Assembly (NCBI RefSeq): GCF_027596085.1
Contig: NC_072469.1
Location: forward strand, 22,053,781 to 22,117,780
Origin: Anoplopoma fimbria
Lineage: Eukaryota > Chordata > Actinopteri > Perciformes > Anoplopomatidae
Reading direction: 5' to 3'
DNA: 64,000 nt
Shown: one piece after another, positions 1-43,108 of the stretch
How the letters are laid out: each line of letters begins with the position of its first letter
How positions within the stretch are numbered: the stretch's first letter is position 1
Notes under the pieces: generated by a model
What the model saw: only the letters and a program-made list of their open reading frames with translations
Databases searched by the model: none
Told to the model about the DNA's origin: nothing
Made by a program: the position numbers and the translations under genes

Positions 1-11
1 CTGTTTCTCAG

Positions 12-25976
<25,965 letters not shown>

Positions 25977-26554
25977 CGCCACCCCTGACCAAGGCTTTGG
26001 CTCACCGTAGCAACAGTTATCAAGGTGACAGCGGAGACAGACTTATGTGACACCCTCACGCCGGGTGATCGACCCCTGCTGTGGCCTTACTGGAACTATG
26101 ACCTGACCCCTCGCCGGGGGAGGGGTGTCACGGTCAGGCGTGGAGGCCGTCGCTGGCGCATAGAGGATTCGCTTGAGAGAAGGGAGGAGGCCGGGACATT
26201 ATAAACTCATATAAGCTGCACAGGCATGAGCAATCATATCCACGCACAGACATAACAAGTCATACTCAGAGACTGCTGCTCATACCTGTATACCCCCACA
26301 GACTGTGTTTGCTTCATGCCGCTGTGTGTTTATCCGTGTGTGCGTGTGTGTGAGTGTGTGTGTGCGCATTCCCGTGCGTCTGTATCTGCCTGTGCATGTA
26401 CGTCTGCACGCATTGGCGCTCCTGTGTTTGTGTGCATGTGTGTGTCGGTCCTCAGTGTGTGTTTGCTTCCACTGCTCTCTCTCATCTCTCTCTCATGAGG
26501 TGGGTTTAGCTCGTCTGTCATCACACGCCGCCGCGGGAGGGGAGGGGACGTCAA

Positions 26555-26560
26555 AATAAA
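26555..26560 (+). terminator. candidate proximal poly(A) signal of atp8a2
   Basis: AATAAA inside GTCAAAATAAACAC, about 580 bp after the stop codon. Confidence 0.4.
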
Positions 26561-27084
26561 CACACACATACACGCACCGTTGAATTCCTTAAAAAGGGAA
26601 GGAGAGAGGGAAGCAAAGACCAAGGACCGCCGGAGCCCTGAACCCCAGCTACAGGGCCCCTCCCCTCCCCCGTCCCATCACAGCACCGAGCCTCACTGCC
26701 AAACACCACAGAGATGCCACTGAGGCAGAACGCTCATGCCAAACTGGACCACCACCCTGCTGCAGACCCCTCCCACCCCACTGGGACGTCCTCTTGCTTA
26801 TCTCTCCTCGTACCTTCATCTCTTCCCTCCTATCGCTCCATCTCCTAGCCGCTCTGCAGCCTCCACATCTCTCCTCCTCCTCCAGCACGTCTCCTTGTCT
26901 TGGCCAGTTTAAAAAAAACAAACCACTTTGTTTCCTGTTGTTTCTAACCGCTCCTGTGATTCCTGATGCTGTCTGTCGAGCATCATCAGCCAACGCAGAA
27001 GCAGCGAGCCTGGCATTAGAGCTTCCTCCATCAGTTTAGTTGTATTTCCATTCCTTACTGGACTGTTTCTTTCTTTTTTTATTA

Positions 27085-27090
27085 TTAAAG
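27085..27090 (+). terminator. candidate distal poly(A) signal of atp8a2
   Basis: ATTAAA in TTTATTATTAAAGTC, followed by TG- and T-rich sequence that could serve as a downstream element. Confidence 0.4.
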
Positions 27091-28731
27091 TCAATGTGTA
27101 TGTGTTTATATATATTTTTTTCTCTTTTCATTAATGCCTGTTTTTGTACTCATATGTGGAGACATGTCTTGGGGGGGTATTTTACTTGAACTAGTGCTAA
27201 TAGGCATCCAAACAGAAGGGATCTGATTGAGACACTCGCCTGGATCATGTGTTTTTCTGGCCCTGGGATTTGTCTGAATGTAGAGTCCATTGTGTGTGCC
27301 TGTGTTGAGGACACCAGGTCAGGAATGCAAGACTGAGAAGGTGGGGGGGGGGGTTGTCTATCCGAGTCCTAATCATTAAATCTAATCAATCCATGGCCTG
27401 ACTAAATGTCTCCGTCTCTTGACTGTAAGCTGTCTACTCATTTAATCAAGTGCTTTTTTTACCCAAACTGTCGCTACAGGCGTATTCATTGTTATTTCAA
27501 ATGGATGAAAAAGACATGAATTGTACATACATATGATTTCATACATTACCAGAATCAAACCTGTCCCACGCTCGCTCTTAAAGCTCAGGAGTGTCGGTGT
27601 AGACGGACTATTAGAGGATTACTACAGCTGGATACCGGCTTCACAACTGGAGGTCCCTTCCCCGCCCACCCTCCTGGATGTTGCCCAGCCCAAACCGACT
27701 ACAGCTGCTCTGGTATGGAGAATCCATCGAGCAGAGCAGGAGCCAGGGAGCCATTTATGCTTTCAAACCCCCCCGTTATTCCCCAACAGCTCGCTCCGCT
27801 TTCCACATTACTGTAGTTTCTGGAGGAGCCTGCCAAAACGACACCTCCACAGTCGTCAAGGTTTTAAAGTGACCATTGTTGTGGTTTATTGTTCTTCCTC
27901 CCTGAGTCGGGTGAGGTGACGGTTATACGGTCCATCCACTGTGGGTGGCAAAGCTGTCTGTGAATGTGTGTAATTAGTGTTTCTAATGGCTTAACTATCA
28001 GTGGCTTTGTGTTTCAAGGGAATTAACAATGTGAGACAAACCCATTCACCTAACACATTTGTTTCCAAGTGTGTGTATGTAAATCTCACTCATCCAGAGG
28101 GGCAATGGCAACAAAGCATTGCTTGTTTATGACAGTAGGCACATAAGCTCTTCACACAATCAATTCTGTTTAAAAGTTGTTTATTTTTTAGAAGTCATGT
28201 GAAAAAATGGCACTCCTGCATCAAATTGGACCAGTTTCATACATCATTTTACAGATACTGTTGGGTTTTTTCACACACAAGCTGCCTTTTGTATCTCACA
28301 GACATTGGGCTCGGCGTACAGGCGAGGTAACACACAGACGTGCCAGTTTCAGTACTTTGGGACGTCTCGGGCTGCACGCTCAGTGGAGCAGCACATTCCT
28401 CAAGTTGCATGTTACAGAGATACCAGTGACCCAGCTGCACAACAGTACACAGGAAAAAAAGCAGCTTTTGACTCTATTCTTTCTTTCTGTTCTTTTTTTT
28501 AGATTAGCAAGCAACGGCCATTTCTGTGCTCTTTAGTGGAAAATAATGAGTCAAAGCTGCCCTGGAGCTGCCCCTGCCCTCCTCTAACGCACTGAACTGT
28601 GGTAGTGTTAAACACACATGCACATGCACACACACACACCTTTCACAGGGGAGAAGTGAAGGGGGCAGTTTTCGCTGCATAATTTACTTGGTAATCTTCA
28701 GAGAACTCTGTCTCACACACACACACACACT

Positions 28732-28762
<31 letters not shown>

Positions 28763-28859
28763 ACACACAAACTTCTCAGGTACATTAACTGCCAGCCTTG
28801 CATGAATAATTAACATTTTTTGGGGTGTATGTGTGTGTTTCCGCTCAGGGCAGTTTGGG

Positions 28860-28865
28860 TTTATT
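28860..28865 (-). terminator. candidate distal poly(A) signal of shisa2
   Basis: AATAAA on the minus strand, 840 bp after the stop. Confidence 0.35.
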
Positions 28866-29355
28866 TTTTGTATTTTTTTCTCTTTTTGGGTGGCAGGAGG
28901 GGGGTTGTATGGAAGGGTGGAGCGTCACAGTCCATGTCCTGTGTTCACTTCATTAGAGTTTAAATGGTCTACAGGGAGATTGCGACTGCCTTTCACATTA
29001 CACCACCTGCATTTCCCATCACGCAGTTCACTCACAGTTACTCATATGACCACGTCCCTCAGCACTAACTCACACACATACAGTACAAACATCTTTTCAC
29101 ACGCTTTCTTTCCTCACACTTTCAACACAAACAAACATACACTGTACTGTATAAACCGCTCACAACCATTCACAAGTGCAGATGTGCACATGGCATAAAC
29201 AGCATGTGGTCATTATTTTTGCTTGAATATCTACTTTTCATACAGTTCACTGCTATAAATCATCCAGTCATCACTCATTCCAGCACAAATAAGCTAACAA
29301 AACTTTGTTCTCACTCTCACATACACATGCATGAAAAAGAAACACCTGCACAGTC

Positions 29356-29361
29356 TTTATT
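29356..29361 (-). terminator. candidate poly(A) signal of shisa2
   Basis: TTTATT on the plus strand reads AATAAA on the minus strand, 350 bp after the shisa2 stop. Confidence 0.45.
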
Positions 29362-29706
29362 TAAGCTGCAGTGAGCTGTGCATGATCACCCATCTGGGCT
29401 GTATAACCCTCCTATATGCAGTTTTGTCTTTGCGTCAAGACAGAAAATTGTTTATGCATCCATCAAAGGTTGAGTTTAGCTCCTTCCAACTCGCCAAGAG
29501 ATCATATGACACACTAAACAGACACACAGCACACACAATAGCAAGGCAGGCCCTGCAGCCAGCAACAGGTTTATGAGTCCTTCGTGTGAGTCTGACTCCC
29601 TGCCTTTCTTTTTCCACTCTGGCAGCGTCCCCTAAAGGTCTCTGGCGCAGCCCTCACTGGTGAAACTTCACAAAAGAAGCAGAGCGGTCTGCAGGTTGGC
29701 TCCTCA

Positions 29707-35370
<5,664 letters not shown>

Positions 35371-35726
35371 GGAGAGAGAGACGGTGGGTCTGTGGGATGA
35401 AGTGAAGGAGCAGTAAACCACTGAGAAGCTGTCATCTGTTAGTGGAATCCCGTAATTCAGATCCAACGTCTCCAGAAGTTACTCCACAGTGTGGGTGATT
35501 ATCCAAGAGTTGAAGAACAAAACACAAAGAGGTTTGATATTCAGAGTAGAATTCTAACACAAATTCTCCAGTTGCAAAAAAATCAGAGCTCTTGCTAAAA
35601 TCCAGTATGGAGACTAAACTGTCTCCTTTGGCTCCACAGCGTTCATGTCTCCCGACTCTTCAAATGACTTTCCACAGGGAAGCAGAGAAACACTAGTCCT
35701 GGTCCATGCTGCTGTCCAATGACTGT

Positions 35727-35793
35727 ACTGTAATGTATGTAATGTAATGTATGTAATGTAATGTAATGTAATGTAATGTAATGTATGTAATGC
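35727..35793. repeat. (TAATG)n pentanucleotide array
   Basis: TGTAATG and TAATG units, some with an extra TATG. Resembles the (TTACA)n tail of a fish SINE. Confidence 0.9.
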
Positions 35794-36522
35794 TGTCCCT
35801 CACAGACAGCCTGCCTAGAGAGTCTCCAGCTCGGTCATTGTTGGGTTCAGGAGTCAGTCAGTCAGAGTCTCTCCCTCAGTCACAGTGAGACTGTAAACGG
35901 TCAGATGCAAACACACAACCTCTTACTCGAGCAGTTAAACACTGTGTCAAGATGCAAAGAGTGAAACACAACTTCCGATTGTAAACGTAAAAATAAAAGT
36001 CTCACTAGAATGAAATGTGCACATTGACACTTAAGGGAGTACTTTTGAATAAAGTGGCCTGATACAGTTAAATTAAAAGATGACTAAAATAAACAATTCA
36101 AATGATTGATGTATGTATAAAATTTGATATTCTTCTAGTATCTTCCAAACCTCAATTGTTTTTGCAAGCTTTGTGAATTTTTTGAGCTCTTCTTTAGAGA
36201 CATTTGATTGGCTACACCAACTATCAATTATGAATATGTTTGCTGTCAACCACTTTCATTTATCACTGTCAATGCAAGCACTCCTCATTGCTAATCGCAC
36301 ATTTATAAAGCATTAACTAAAACAAGCTTTTATTTTGAAAGCAAGTTGAGTTATTTCTGGTTGAGTATTGTTGCTGGCTTGACTACAGCTTCATCTACCA
36401 TTCATTCTACCTTTCCACAGCACAGATTAGCTCGGAGCAATTGCAACAAAGTTCAGTTCAACTTTTCTGGGCTGAGTTTGGTTGTCGCCTGATGAAAAGC
36501 ATCTGAGAGATTCTCAATTTGA

Positions 36523-36560
36523 TTACATTACATTACATTACATTACATTACATTACATTT
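36523..36560. repeat. (TTACA)n array
   Basis: About seven pentamer units. Confidence 0.92.
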
Positions 36561-36903
36561 CTCTGCCGTCACCAGCAGTGACACACGTGGTGCCAATGAC
36601 ATCTAGTGGAGATACCGGATCTTTACTCCTTTACAAACAACACCACCAGATACACCTTCAGGCTATTTAAGGGTAGTTAAGTGTAGATCTGCCTAATGCA
36701 ACTCCATTACATGTATATGACAGCCATAGTTACGAGCAACTCTGCAGGTTTTACACACAACACCTACCATTTGAATATGATGCATCATTATCAAGGGTGG
36801 TGGGGAAACAACATGACGCCTATCTTTACACATATATATTTAAGTTCCTGTACTTTAATCTATGATTTACATGTTGAGCTATTGGATGAGTTTAACAGGC
36901 ATA

Positions 36904-37122
36904 CAGTACCAGTCAAACGTTTGGACACACCTTCTCATTCAAGGGTTTTTCTTTATTTTTTTCTACATTGTAGATTAATATTGAAGACATCCAAACTATG
37001 AAGGAACACATATGGAATTATGTGGTAAACAAACAAATGCTCAACAAACCAGAATATGTTTTATATTTTAGATTCTTCACAGTAGTTGAATGAGAAGGTG
37101 TGTCCAGACTTTTGACTGGTAC
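36904..37122. mobile_element. Tc1-like non-autonomous element, copy 1
   Basis: Ends CAGTACCAGTCAAACGTTTG and (reverse) GACTTTTGACTGGTAC are Tc1-type inverted repeats with GGACACACCTTCTCATTCAA next to them. It shares its right 165 bp almost exactly with copy 2. The right tip is truncated and runs into (TTACA)n. Confidence 0.8.
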
Positions 37123-37182
37123 ATTACATTACATTACATTACTGCTACTGTACATTACATTACATTACTGCTACTGTACATT
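37119..37182. repeat. (TTACA)n with a 31-bp higher-order duplication
   Basis: The block TACATTACATTACATTAC followed by TGCTACTG occurs twice in tandem, directly at the truncated end of Tc1-like copy 1. Confidence 0.85.
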
Positions 37183-37411
37183 GCTATGTGTTAAACTAGG
37201 AAAGCCTACAACAGTGTATGCATGTAGGCTTAAGTTATTAAAAATACTTCCACCTAAGAGCTGCAACTGTAAAAAACAACAACAACAAAAAAAACTTGAC
37301 AGGGACATGGCATTTTATCTATAAAACATAATAAAGAAACATTTGAATGGAGGCATTTCCCTTGAATAATGGGCTGTTTTTACACTGTGGTGCTGCTGCT
37401 TATCATTATGA

Positions 37412-37430
37412 ACTACATTACCCAGCAGCT
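37412..37430 (+). promoter_or_regulatory. second SBS-like site upstream of spice1
   Basis: ACTACATTACCCAGCAGC resembles the first half of the same consensus and lies 180 bp upstream of the stronger site. Confidence 0.45.
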
Positions 37431-37593
37431 CCCACTCAACCAGCAAACTACCACATTAAAATACAGCTTTAAACCGGTGTGAATCCTTAATAATGATTAA
37501 ATGATATCACATTGAGGCTTAACATTCACGGGGTCTATGTTGCTGTGTAATGTTTACATGTATTTCCTTTGATAGGGAATCTTTACTCTCCAA

Positions 37594-37620
37594 AACTTCA
37601 CTTCCCATGATGCTCCGCGG
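37594..37620 (+). promoter_or_regulatory. ZNF143/THAP11-like (SBS) site in spice1 promoter
   Basis: The bases fit the long SBS consensus (ACTnCAnTTCCCA..ATGC..yGCGG): CACTTCCCATGATGCTCCGC and flanks. It lies about 180 bp before the spice1 start codon. An ETS-like CAGGAAGTG follows at about 37639, typical of TATA-less housekeeping promoters. Confidence 0.65.
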
Positions 37621-37793
37621 TGAAGCGGAGGCAACAGCACAGGAAGTGGCGCGCAACACTTGAAAAACTGTCACACAACAAACTGAGGAGAGATTCTGAT
37701 GCTGCTCCACTCTGTCCAACTCGAAGCTGTTGCGTTAAAGTTAAGACAAGACGACACGTTTTATTATCTTATTATATTAGGCTTCGAGGACAG

Positions 37794-37889
37794 ATGTCGT
37801 TTGTGAGACGTGGACGTCCTCAACAACACAGCAGAGACAAAAGGCCGGTTCGCTCCAGGAAAGCAGCAGCTCCCCAAAGAGACTGGGTG
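37794..37889 (+). CDS. spice1: spice1 exon 1
   Basis: MSFVRRGRPQQHSRDKRPVR then SRKAAAPQRDWV, donor GTGAGT at 37890. Basic N-terminus as in the human protein. Confidence 0.9.
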
Positions 37890-37898
37890 GTGAGTGCT

Positions 37899-37937
<39 letters not shown>

Positions 37938-40900
37938 AATATATATATATACACAGTATCAGTCAAAAGTGTGGACACACCTTCTCATTCAACTACTGTG
38001 AAGAATCTAAAATATAAAACATATTCTGGTTTGTTGAATTTGTTTGGACACATAATTCCATATGTGTTCATTCATAGTTTACAATATTAAAGAATGTAGA
38101 AAAATATAAAAAAACCATTGAATGGTTTGTCCAAACATTTGTTTGTTGTACATTATAGATTAATATTGAAGACATCCAAACTATGAAGGAACACATATGG
38201 AATTATGTGGTAAACAAACAAATGCTCAACAAACCAGAATATGTTTTATATTTTAGATTCTTCACAGTAGTTGAATGAGAAGGTGTGTCCAAACTTTTGA
38301 CTGGTACTGTACATTAAATATAATATCTTCATTTTGAAAGCAGTAAAGTAACGTCAGCCCTCTCCTGGTGGTTTCAGAGCACCGTCAATGACCTGTCTGT
38401 GCACAAGCTGTCCCCTGCAGAGCTGGTAAGGTGTTTGGTTTTGTGCTTGAGAAGCAATGCATACTGTTTCATGTCATACTATGTATTATAATAGCATGTG
38501 ATTATGGTTTTTAGTACTGAAACAATTAAATCAGTTATTTCCAGCCCATATTTGCTTGTCTCATTCATCGCTTCTGCTTCAGAGCCATCGTCATGAGATT
38601 CACAAGTCCCACAACAAGGCAGCGGCTCAGTGGGAGCTAAGAGAGAAAGCCCTACAGCGCCGTTTCAGACACACTGGGAGTCCTGCACCTCTAGACCACG
38701 CCAGCCTCAGCATCATCAGGGAGGTGTGTGTGAATAAAGATTCCTCATTTATATTTGTGGCTTCTTTGCTTTCTTAATGTTTTTTGTTTGTTTTAGAAGA
38801 ACTTGGTTTTGTTTGTTATACAGAAACAAAGTATTAAAAAACGTAAATCCACTGAAACTCCTTCCTGATGGTGAGTTTATGCTGATGGTGATGGTGGTAT
38901 TGTGTTTTACTTCTGCAGGTGTTCTCTGACCAGCTGCTGCTCCAGGATGTGCTGGCTCGCTCTGACAGAGCCATGGCAGTTGTCAAAGACTTGTTTGGAG
39001 ATGCTCCACGCAGGCATACTGGTATACATTTTCTCATTCACTCTTTTGTTGTATCTGTAGATACATAAATGATGTGCTAAGTGGATACAACATGCAGAAA
39101 ATGTGTTCACCTGATCCCTGCTTGTATATATAAGCTGACACAAGATATTTTGTTTTACAAGAAGGTTATATTATATTACTAAACGAGCATTTGTCTTTAT
39201 TATTTTTCCTGAGATTTAAAGGATTTTTAATAATAATAATGGATTTTATTTATATAGCACACTTTAAAATACAATGAAATCTCAAGGTGCTGGTTTTGGA
39301 TTGTATACAGAGTGTTTATGTATTTCTGCAGGGCACCCCAGTGTTACGATGGCTCCAAACTGTGAGTCTGACTCAGGGCTGCCTGTTCTCCAAAGACCAG
39401 ATCCTCCAACTCATCTTTCACTGCTCAGCCAGTCTATGATGGACCCACAGGTGTGTGTTCCACGAGAATGTCATACATGTGTGGTTTGTTACTTAATGTT
39501 TCCATCAGCTTTTATCCACATATGTCTATTTTATATCCCAATCACAATTTACTTTCTTTCAGATTATGTTCTGTATTAATTTGTTTAAAATGTTTATTTT
39601 CAGGCTCTTAATGAACTTGAAGCTTCAGAGGAAGACCACAGTGATGAGGATGACTGTCCTACTGGCAGTTCAGACTACCATGTGATCCATAGGTAATGCC
39701 TGTGAAATATCGTACCTGCAAACCAGTACCATTCACCATAATCTGAGATAAGAAACTGACTTGCGTTCCTTGATATGGGGGAAATGTAATACATGAAGCT
39801 GTTTTTTTTGGGTTTTTTTTACTAGTCATGTTTCTGATTGTGCTGGCACCATAACATTGCTTGTGATACTTTTTTTTGCAGGTCCAATGTAAGAAAAATG
39901 AAGGCACAGTCTCGGGATAGGGTGACACAGCGACAGAAAGTCCATCATCCCAACTCTGAGCCGGCAGACAGGGATAATGTTCCTGTAACACCCTGCACAT
40001 CAGGCGGAGCATCAGCCCAAACAGGTAGGTGGAAAAGGAGGACAACATTTAAGATATTTCATGCAGTCATCACGAGAAAAAATATACTTTTTTAATCAGA
40101 TGTGAATTAATTGTCTGCATATAAACTCGTATCCTCTTGTTTCAGCTCTCAATGCCACAATGGCTGTTCAGCGTATTCGGTCCAGATTAAACCAGTCAGA
40201 GGAAGTCATGGAGGAACCGTCAGTCCTGGTTTCTCAGGTCCTGAACCCTGAGATGCCTCTCAACCAGCCAGGTAATATCAGGGAGGTATCTGTTTCCTAA
40301 TAATTTGACGCTATGCGACAATGTTCCATCCTATGAACTGCAACAGAAGAAATGAGTGTTTCTGTTTGTGTGTTTATCAGGCAGAATTGGTAGTCGCACC
40401 AGCAGGAACAGGAAGTGTGTTTCTCAGAGTTCAGCGCTGGATGGCTCCTCGGTTGCCTCTCTTAGTGGGGACCAGTCCAGTCTGGGAATGTTGCAGTCCA
40501 TGCTGGGTCAGGTGGAGGCTGACTTGGATACTCTGATTCCTGCCACTGTACCAGCTTCAGCACAGAGTCAAAAGAAGGACAAAACTCAAGGCCTCACTGG
40601 ATTCTCTGTCGCCTTGGTCTCCACTCTGGGGCGTTTAGTTTACCTCCTCAAACAGGTACTGTTATTGATCCAATGAAGTATTCATTAAATACTAACATAG
40701 GCATACATCCAGCATGCATGGACACATTAGCGGCTTTGTTAAAAAGAACCTCTTGTTTCTATTGATGTCTTTAAAGGTTATTATAGGAGTTTTTGTTGTC
40801 CTCATTGTGGGTCAATTTCTTTAATTTTTTAAACAGTGTGTTTAAACATTGCTGTATGAAGTACCTTGAGACTTAAACGCTAACTAAAGGTCCAAACCAG

Positions 40901-43058
40901 TGTTTTAAACCTTTTACTAGAAATCCCATGCAGTAGACATTGTGATAGATTGCCTAACTAAACCAAGTTGAAAGTGAATTAATGAAAAACCAGTGGTTGA
41001 CCATAAGGTTTAAAAAAAAAAAAAAAAAAAAATCCTGAAATCTAAACAAATACAACAAAATTGTCAACAGTAATATAAAATATATTATTTATTGTTGGGG
41101 CTAAAACTTGCAATACACTGATCATGTCCGTTCAGGGCTTTTTTGAATAAACAGAAACTTTTATGTCTTACTGTTTTAGCTGAGTATTTACTTGAAACTG
41201 GAGCATCCTTAATTTTCATGACTGCCATTGACCTTAACTGTGTTCAGAGGGAAGAGGAAGCTCAGGAAGAAGCTCGAGAGAGGAGGAGACTGGAGGAGGA
41301 GTTGAGAGAGCAGCGCAGGCTGATTGATGCTCTCACTGCTGAGACGATGACTCTGAGAGAGGAGGCCACCGCTCTGCAGGTGAGACAGAGTTTACCATTC
41401 AATCTGACACTACTTTACTGTCCAGACTCCAACTGTGTTACCCTCTTTGCCTCCAGTCTGGGTTGGAGCAGCGGACAGCAGAGCTGGAGCAGAAGTTGGA
41501 CACGGTGGTGTTGTTGATGGGGGGACTTGGACTACTGGAGGCACACATTGACACACCAGAAGACTCTGATGCCTCAGCTGCAGGTTCATACTGTGTGTGT
41601 TTATGTCTGTCTGTGCATTGATATTTGTGCAGTAAATTGTGCATAATTGTTTTTTTATGTTGTCAACAGTTTGTCAGTCTGCACCAGTTGCTCAGCGAGA
41701 TCTTGAACAACTACAAGTGTCTGTCTCTCCTGCTGTCTTGCTCTCCCCCCCGCGACAGAGAGACAACTGGCGACAGACTCCTGGTAACCGCCTGTTTCTT
41801 TTTAGTAATCTGACTTCACCTGTATGCCATCGTGCCATCTTACTCGATCAGCTGTAAGAAGCCTAATTTTGCTTTCCCCCACCTCTTCTTCAGTGACTCA
41901 TCCTGTACCGCTGCACCAGGAACTTCCTCCTGAAGATATCCTGCGTTCCTGTGAGAGCGTCCACTCCCACAGCTCAGCCTCCAGCTTCACCAGCCTTCCT
42001 CTCACCAGCCTCCCATCTTCTTCCTCATTATCGCTGACCCCTGACCCTCTCAGCTCACAGCTCTCTCCAGAGGCCATGCTGGCAGAGATCGCTCAGCTGA
42101 ACAGACAGAACGACCTGATCAGGGCCCAGCTCAGCCAGGCTAAGCGCCTCGGGTCAGGGGTCGGAGAATCGTCTAACAGTAGCAACGAGCAGAGGAGGTT
42201 GAGCTCCGGCAGCACGGGGAGAGTCACACCCCAAAGTGTCGGAGAGAGGAGGATGTCTGCATCAAGCAGCGCAGGGAGGAGGAGTCGGCATGTCCAGGCT
42301 GCTGAAGGAGAGCAGCTGATGAATCAGGTGATATTAAGTCTCAAGGTGTCCTCCTCAAATGTCCTTAAAATGTAAAGTTTTCTTTCAACTTCACTTTTTG
42401 CTTAAAGCTAAGAAGTGAACGTGTGTTCTACTAAATCCACTAACATTTTCTCTCATAGATCTGGAATCCTTTTTTATCTGTCAGCCTTTCTATATTGGGT
42501 AGTTTGAAACACACCAGAATTCGCCTGTTTTTCAGATTTTGTTTCTCCTGTCTTCTTGCTCAGGCGACACCACCTAGCACCCTCAATGTGAGCAGCGTGG
42601 AACAGCGCCTCCTGGAGCTAAACAGACAAAGTGCAGCAGCGAGGGGTCGCCTGCTGGAGCTCATTGAGCAACAGAAGCAAAGTGTTACAGCCAAAGTTTC
42701 TCCCTCTAACTCGCCCATCCCTCCCTCAGCCTTCAGCCCACAATCAGCAGGTATGACGGCTCAACATGACACGTCTCTGTCCATCTGTGTAACGGCCTGT
42801 CACTGTGATAAATAATTGTATCATTTCATTTTTAGCTGGAGGAGGAAGTCCTGAGGTATCAATGCTTCTGCCTGAACAGGAGCTCCCGTCACAGACTGGT
42901 GGTGTTGGGAGACGGTGAGTTGCTCTTTTAGATGAAGGGAATGTTTCCTGATGACGGATGGAAAAACAATTTCTACATGCTTTGCATTTTTTTGCTAGTT
43001 AACTGGATTTTTTTTAAGTTTACCAAACTCAGTTTCTTATTAAACTATTTTCCTGACA

Positions 43059-43108
<50 letters not shown>

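Larger units (their letters stand above)
25977..27090 (+). other. atp8a2: atp8a2 3' UTR (probable extent)
   Basis: No further coding exon is seen after the stop. The stretch is GC-rich at first, has a (TG/CG)-rich patch at 26330-26450, and contains two candidate polyadenylation hexamers: AATAAA near 26555 and ATTAAA near 27085. Which one is used cannot be told from sequence. Confidence 0.55.
28181..29706 (-). other. shisa2 3' UTR and tail-to-tail intergenic space
   Basis: Minus-strand AATAAA hexamers occur at 29361-29356 and 28865-28860, so shisa2 transcripts probably end there. The atp8a2 message approaches from the left, leaving a convergent gap of roughly 2 kb. No ORF here is supported. 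Confidence 0.5.
35467..37593. other. divergent intergenic region shisa2 / spice1
   Basis: The two genes point away from each other across about 2.3 kb. The space holds the pentanucleotide arrays and Tc1-like copy 1. I see no further gene. Confidence 0.8.

Noticed and set aside
27521..27919. 132-codon ORF between atp8a2 and shisa2
   Set aside because: No recognisable domain; it lies in the convergent 3' region and is probably chance.
37620..37793. In-frame upstream extension of spice1
   Set aside because: The frame is open but has no ATG (it begins at a GTG); the family N-terminus MSFVR starts at 37794.
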